From NCBI GenBank assembly GCA_038210415.1, contig JBBQWS010000068.1:1-14795 (forward strand): DNA of 14,795 nucleotides, read 5' to 3'. The notes beneath the pieces were generated by a model. The model made no database searches. It saw only the letters and a list, made by a program, of their open reading frames with translations, and was not told the origin of the DNA. The translations under genes were made by a program, and so were the position numbers. Shown here one piece after another: positions 14,129 through 14,795 of the stretch; positions within the stretch are counted from its first letter, which is position 1, and every line of letters begins with the position of its first letter. Origin of the DNA: JBBQWS01 sp038210415. GTDB lineage: Bacteria > Actinomycetota > Actinomycetes > Prado026.

Positions 14129-14604
14129 CCGCGACGCCGGCGGTGGCAGCCGCGGTCGTGCTGCGCCCGCCGGTCGACGGCGAGCCCCGACCTGACTCAT
14201 CCTCTGAGTGGGACGACTGGGGTCCGTTCGAGCGGAATCCGCACTTCGAGGTCTGGCGCCTCCTGGTCGTCGCGGACGGCGAGGTCGCGGGCGAGGTCAC
14301 CTGGCACCGCGAGATGTACGGGCCGAACGCGGGTTCGCAGGTGTTCAACATCGGGATCGGCCTCGTCGGCGCCTTCCGTGGCCGGGGGATCGGCGCGGTG
14401 GCCCAGCGGATGCTCGCCGAGCACCTGTTCGCCACGACGTCCGTCCACCGGGTCGAGGCGTCGACCGACGTCCGGAACGTCGCGGAGCAACGGTCGCTGG
14501 AGAAGGCCGGCTTCACCCGTGAAGGCGTCCTGCGGGGTGCCCAGTTCCGTTCCGGCGGCTGGCACGACCTGGTGTCGTACGCGGTCCTCCGCACCGACCT
14601 CTGA
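14125..14604 (+). CDS. GNAT family acetyltransferase (RimJ/RimL type)
   Basis: This 159-residue protein matches the Acetyltransf_3 branch of GNAT enzymes, which transfer acetyl from acetyl-CoA to N-terminal amines, small molecules or antibiotics. The CoA pyrophosphate loop is RGRGIG (85-90) in FRGRGIGAVAQRML, and the C-terminal part has the branch signature ASTDVRNVAEQRSLEKAGF (112-130) followed by REGVLRGAQF. GTG 14125 overlaps the PH-domain gene stop in GTGA; GTG 14143 is an alternative. Substrate unknown. No link to nucleoside metabolism is evident other than position. Confidence 0.88.
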   Translation: MTATPAVAAAVVLRPPVDGEPRPDSSSEWDDWGPFERNPHFEVWRLLVVADGEVAGEVTWHREMYGPNAGSQVFNIGIGLVGAFRGRGIGAVAQRMLAEHLFATTSVHRVEASTDVRNVAEQRSLEKAGFTREGVLRGAQFRSGGWHDLVSYAVLRTDL

Positions 14605-14606
14605 CC

Positions 14607-14638
14607 CGCCGCCCCCTTTCCGCCGCCCCCTTTCCGCC
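14607..14638 (+). repeat. 14-nt tandem repeat leading into repeat copy B
   Basis: CGCCGCCCCCTTTC occurs twice head to tail (14607-14620, 14621-14634) with a further CGCC at 14635-14638. The last part is shared with the left end of copy B, which suggests slippage duplication at the element border. Confidence 0.75.
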
Positions 14639-14766
14639 ACAAGGGTCCCCTCATGCCACTAGATCGAAGCCAGGCGCCCCTGTCGCATGGCCGGGCGGCG
14701 CACCGGCTGAACCGTGAGTGCCGCGGAGGTGCCATCTAGCGGCATGAGGGGACCCTTGTGGCGGAA
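14632..14766. repeat. Intergenic inverted-repeat element, copy B
   Basis: Arms 14632-14664 and 14734-14766 are 33 bp long with one mismatch (A14658 opposite C14740). They share the core and the inner CTAGAT end with copy A. Where copy A has GGGGCCCC, copy B has GGGTCCCC in the left arm and GGGGACCC in the right arm, so pairing is kept. The 69-nt middle does not resemble that of copy A. It lies 27 nt after the acetyltransferase stop and could end that transcript. Confidence 0.85.
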
Positions 14767-14767
14767 T

Positions 14768-14795
14768 GGGGGGGTGGCGGTAAAGGGGGGTAGGG
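14768..14795 (+). other. G-rich flank of repeat copy B, cut by the window end
   Basis: G-runs of 7, 2, 2, 6 and 3 follow the right arm. Long runs can be split to give a quadruplex, but the pattern is less regular than that beside copy A. The similar position suggests the G-rich tract belongs to the repeat element. Confidence 0.4.

Noticed and set aside
10024..14766. CRISPR array or composite transposon bounded by copies A and B
   Set aside because: There are only two copies 4.6 kb apart, with genes of ordinary chromosomal type between them and no transposase, cas gene or target duplication.
1..14795. tRNA or rRNA genes
   Set aside because: No cloverleaf with a T-loop GTTCRANNC motif in the right context, nor any rRNA-like sequence, was noticed by eye; intergenic space is too small and is accounted for by hairpins and repeats.

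Overview
This is a high-GC chromosomal segment with many GTG starts, 1- to 8-nt gene overlaps and probably leaderless starts, which points to an actinomycete (Actinomycetota). I cannot fix the genus; a Nocardioides-like or Streptomyces-like soil actinomycete would fit. The window is almost fully coding and reads as a nucleoside uptake and catabolism island.

Layout. After the last codons of an unknown gene (1-51) comes a structured leader, then a + strand run: BMP-type lipoprotein (204-1262), a strong hairpin (1284-1323), a double-domain ABC ATPase (1334-2884), two membrane permeases (2881-3978 and 3975-5225), cytidine deaminase (5222-5635), thymidine phosphorylase (5635-6924) and a small cupin protein (6927-7286). 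From the ATPase on, genes overlap by 1-4 nt or are 2 nt apart, so this is one translationally coupled operon. An aldo/keto reductase follows (7342-8334), then a long perfect-type hairpin between convergent genes, a conserved hypothetical protein on the minus strand (8421-8864) and a divergent adenosine deaminase (8897-9976) that looks leaderless. A minus-strand operon, deoC - full-length aldehyde dehydrogenase - truncated aldehyde dehydrogenase (13497 down to 10169), converges on add. A membrane PH-domain protein (13520-14128) and a GNAT acetyltransferase (14125-14604) are divergent from deoC.

How it works together (inference from families). The ABC importer brings in nucleosides. Cdd and Add deaminate cytidine and adenosine, DeoA releases thymine or uracil and makes deoxyribose-1-phosphate, DeoC splits deoxyribose-5-phosphate into acetaldehyde and glyceraldehyde-3-phosphate, and the aldehyde dehydrogenase pair would oxidise the acetaldehyde. 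Phosphopentomutase and purine nucleoside phosphorylase are not in the window.

The most interesting points are: (1) the overlapping pair of an intact aldehyde dehydrogenase and a 288-residue relative lacking the catalytic Cys, Asn and Lys, which looks like a two-gene version of the two-domain ALDH16 family; (2) two copies (10024-10145 and 14632-14766) of a long inverted-repeat element whose arms differ by compensatory changes, each with a G-rich right flank, one of them a textbook G-quadruplex motif; (3) a strong hairpin between the binding-protein gene and the rest of the transporter operon; (4) a well placed Shine-Dalgarno in front of ATC codons at the start of the ATPase.
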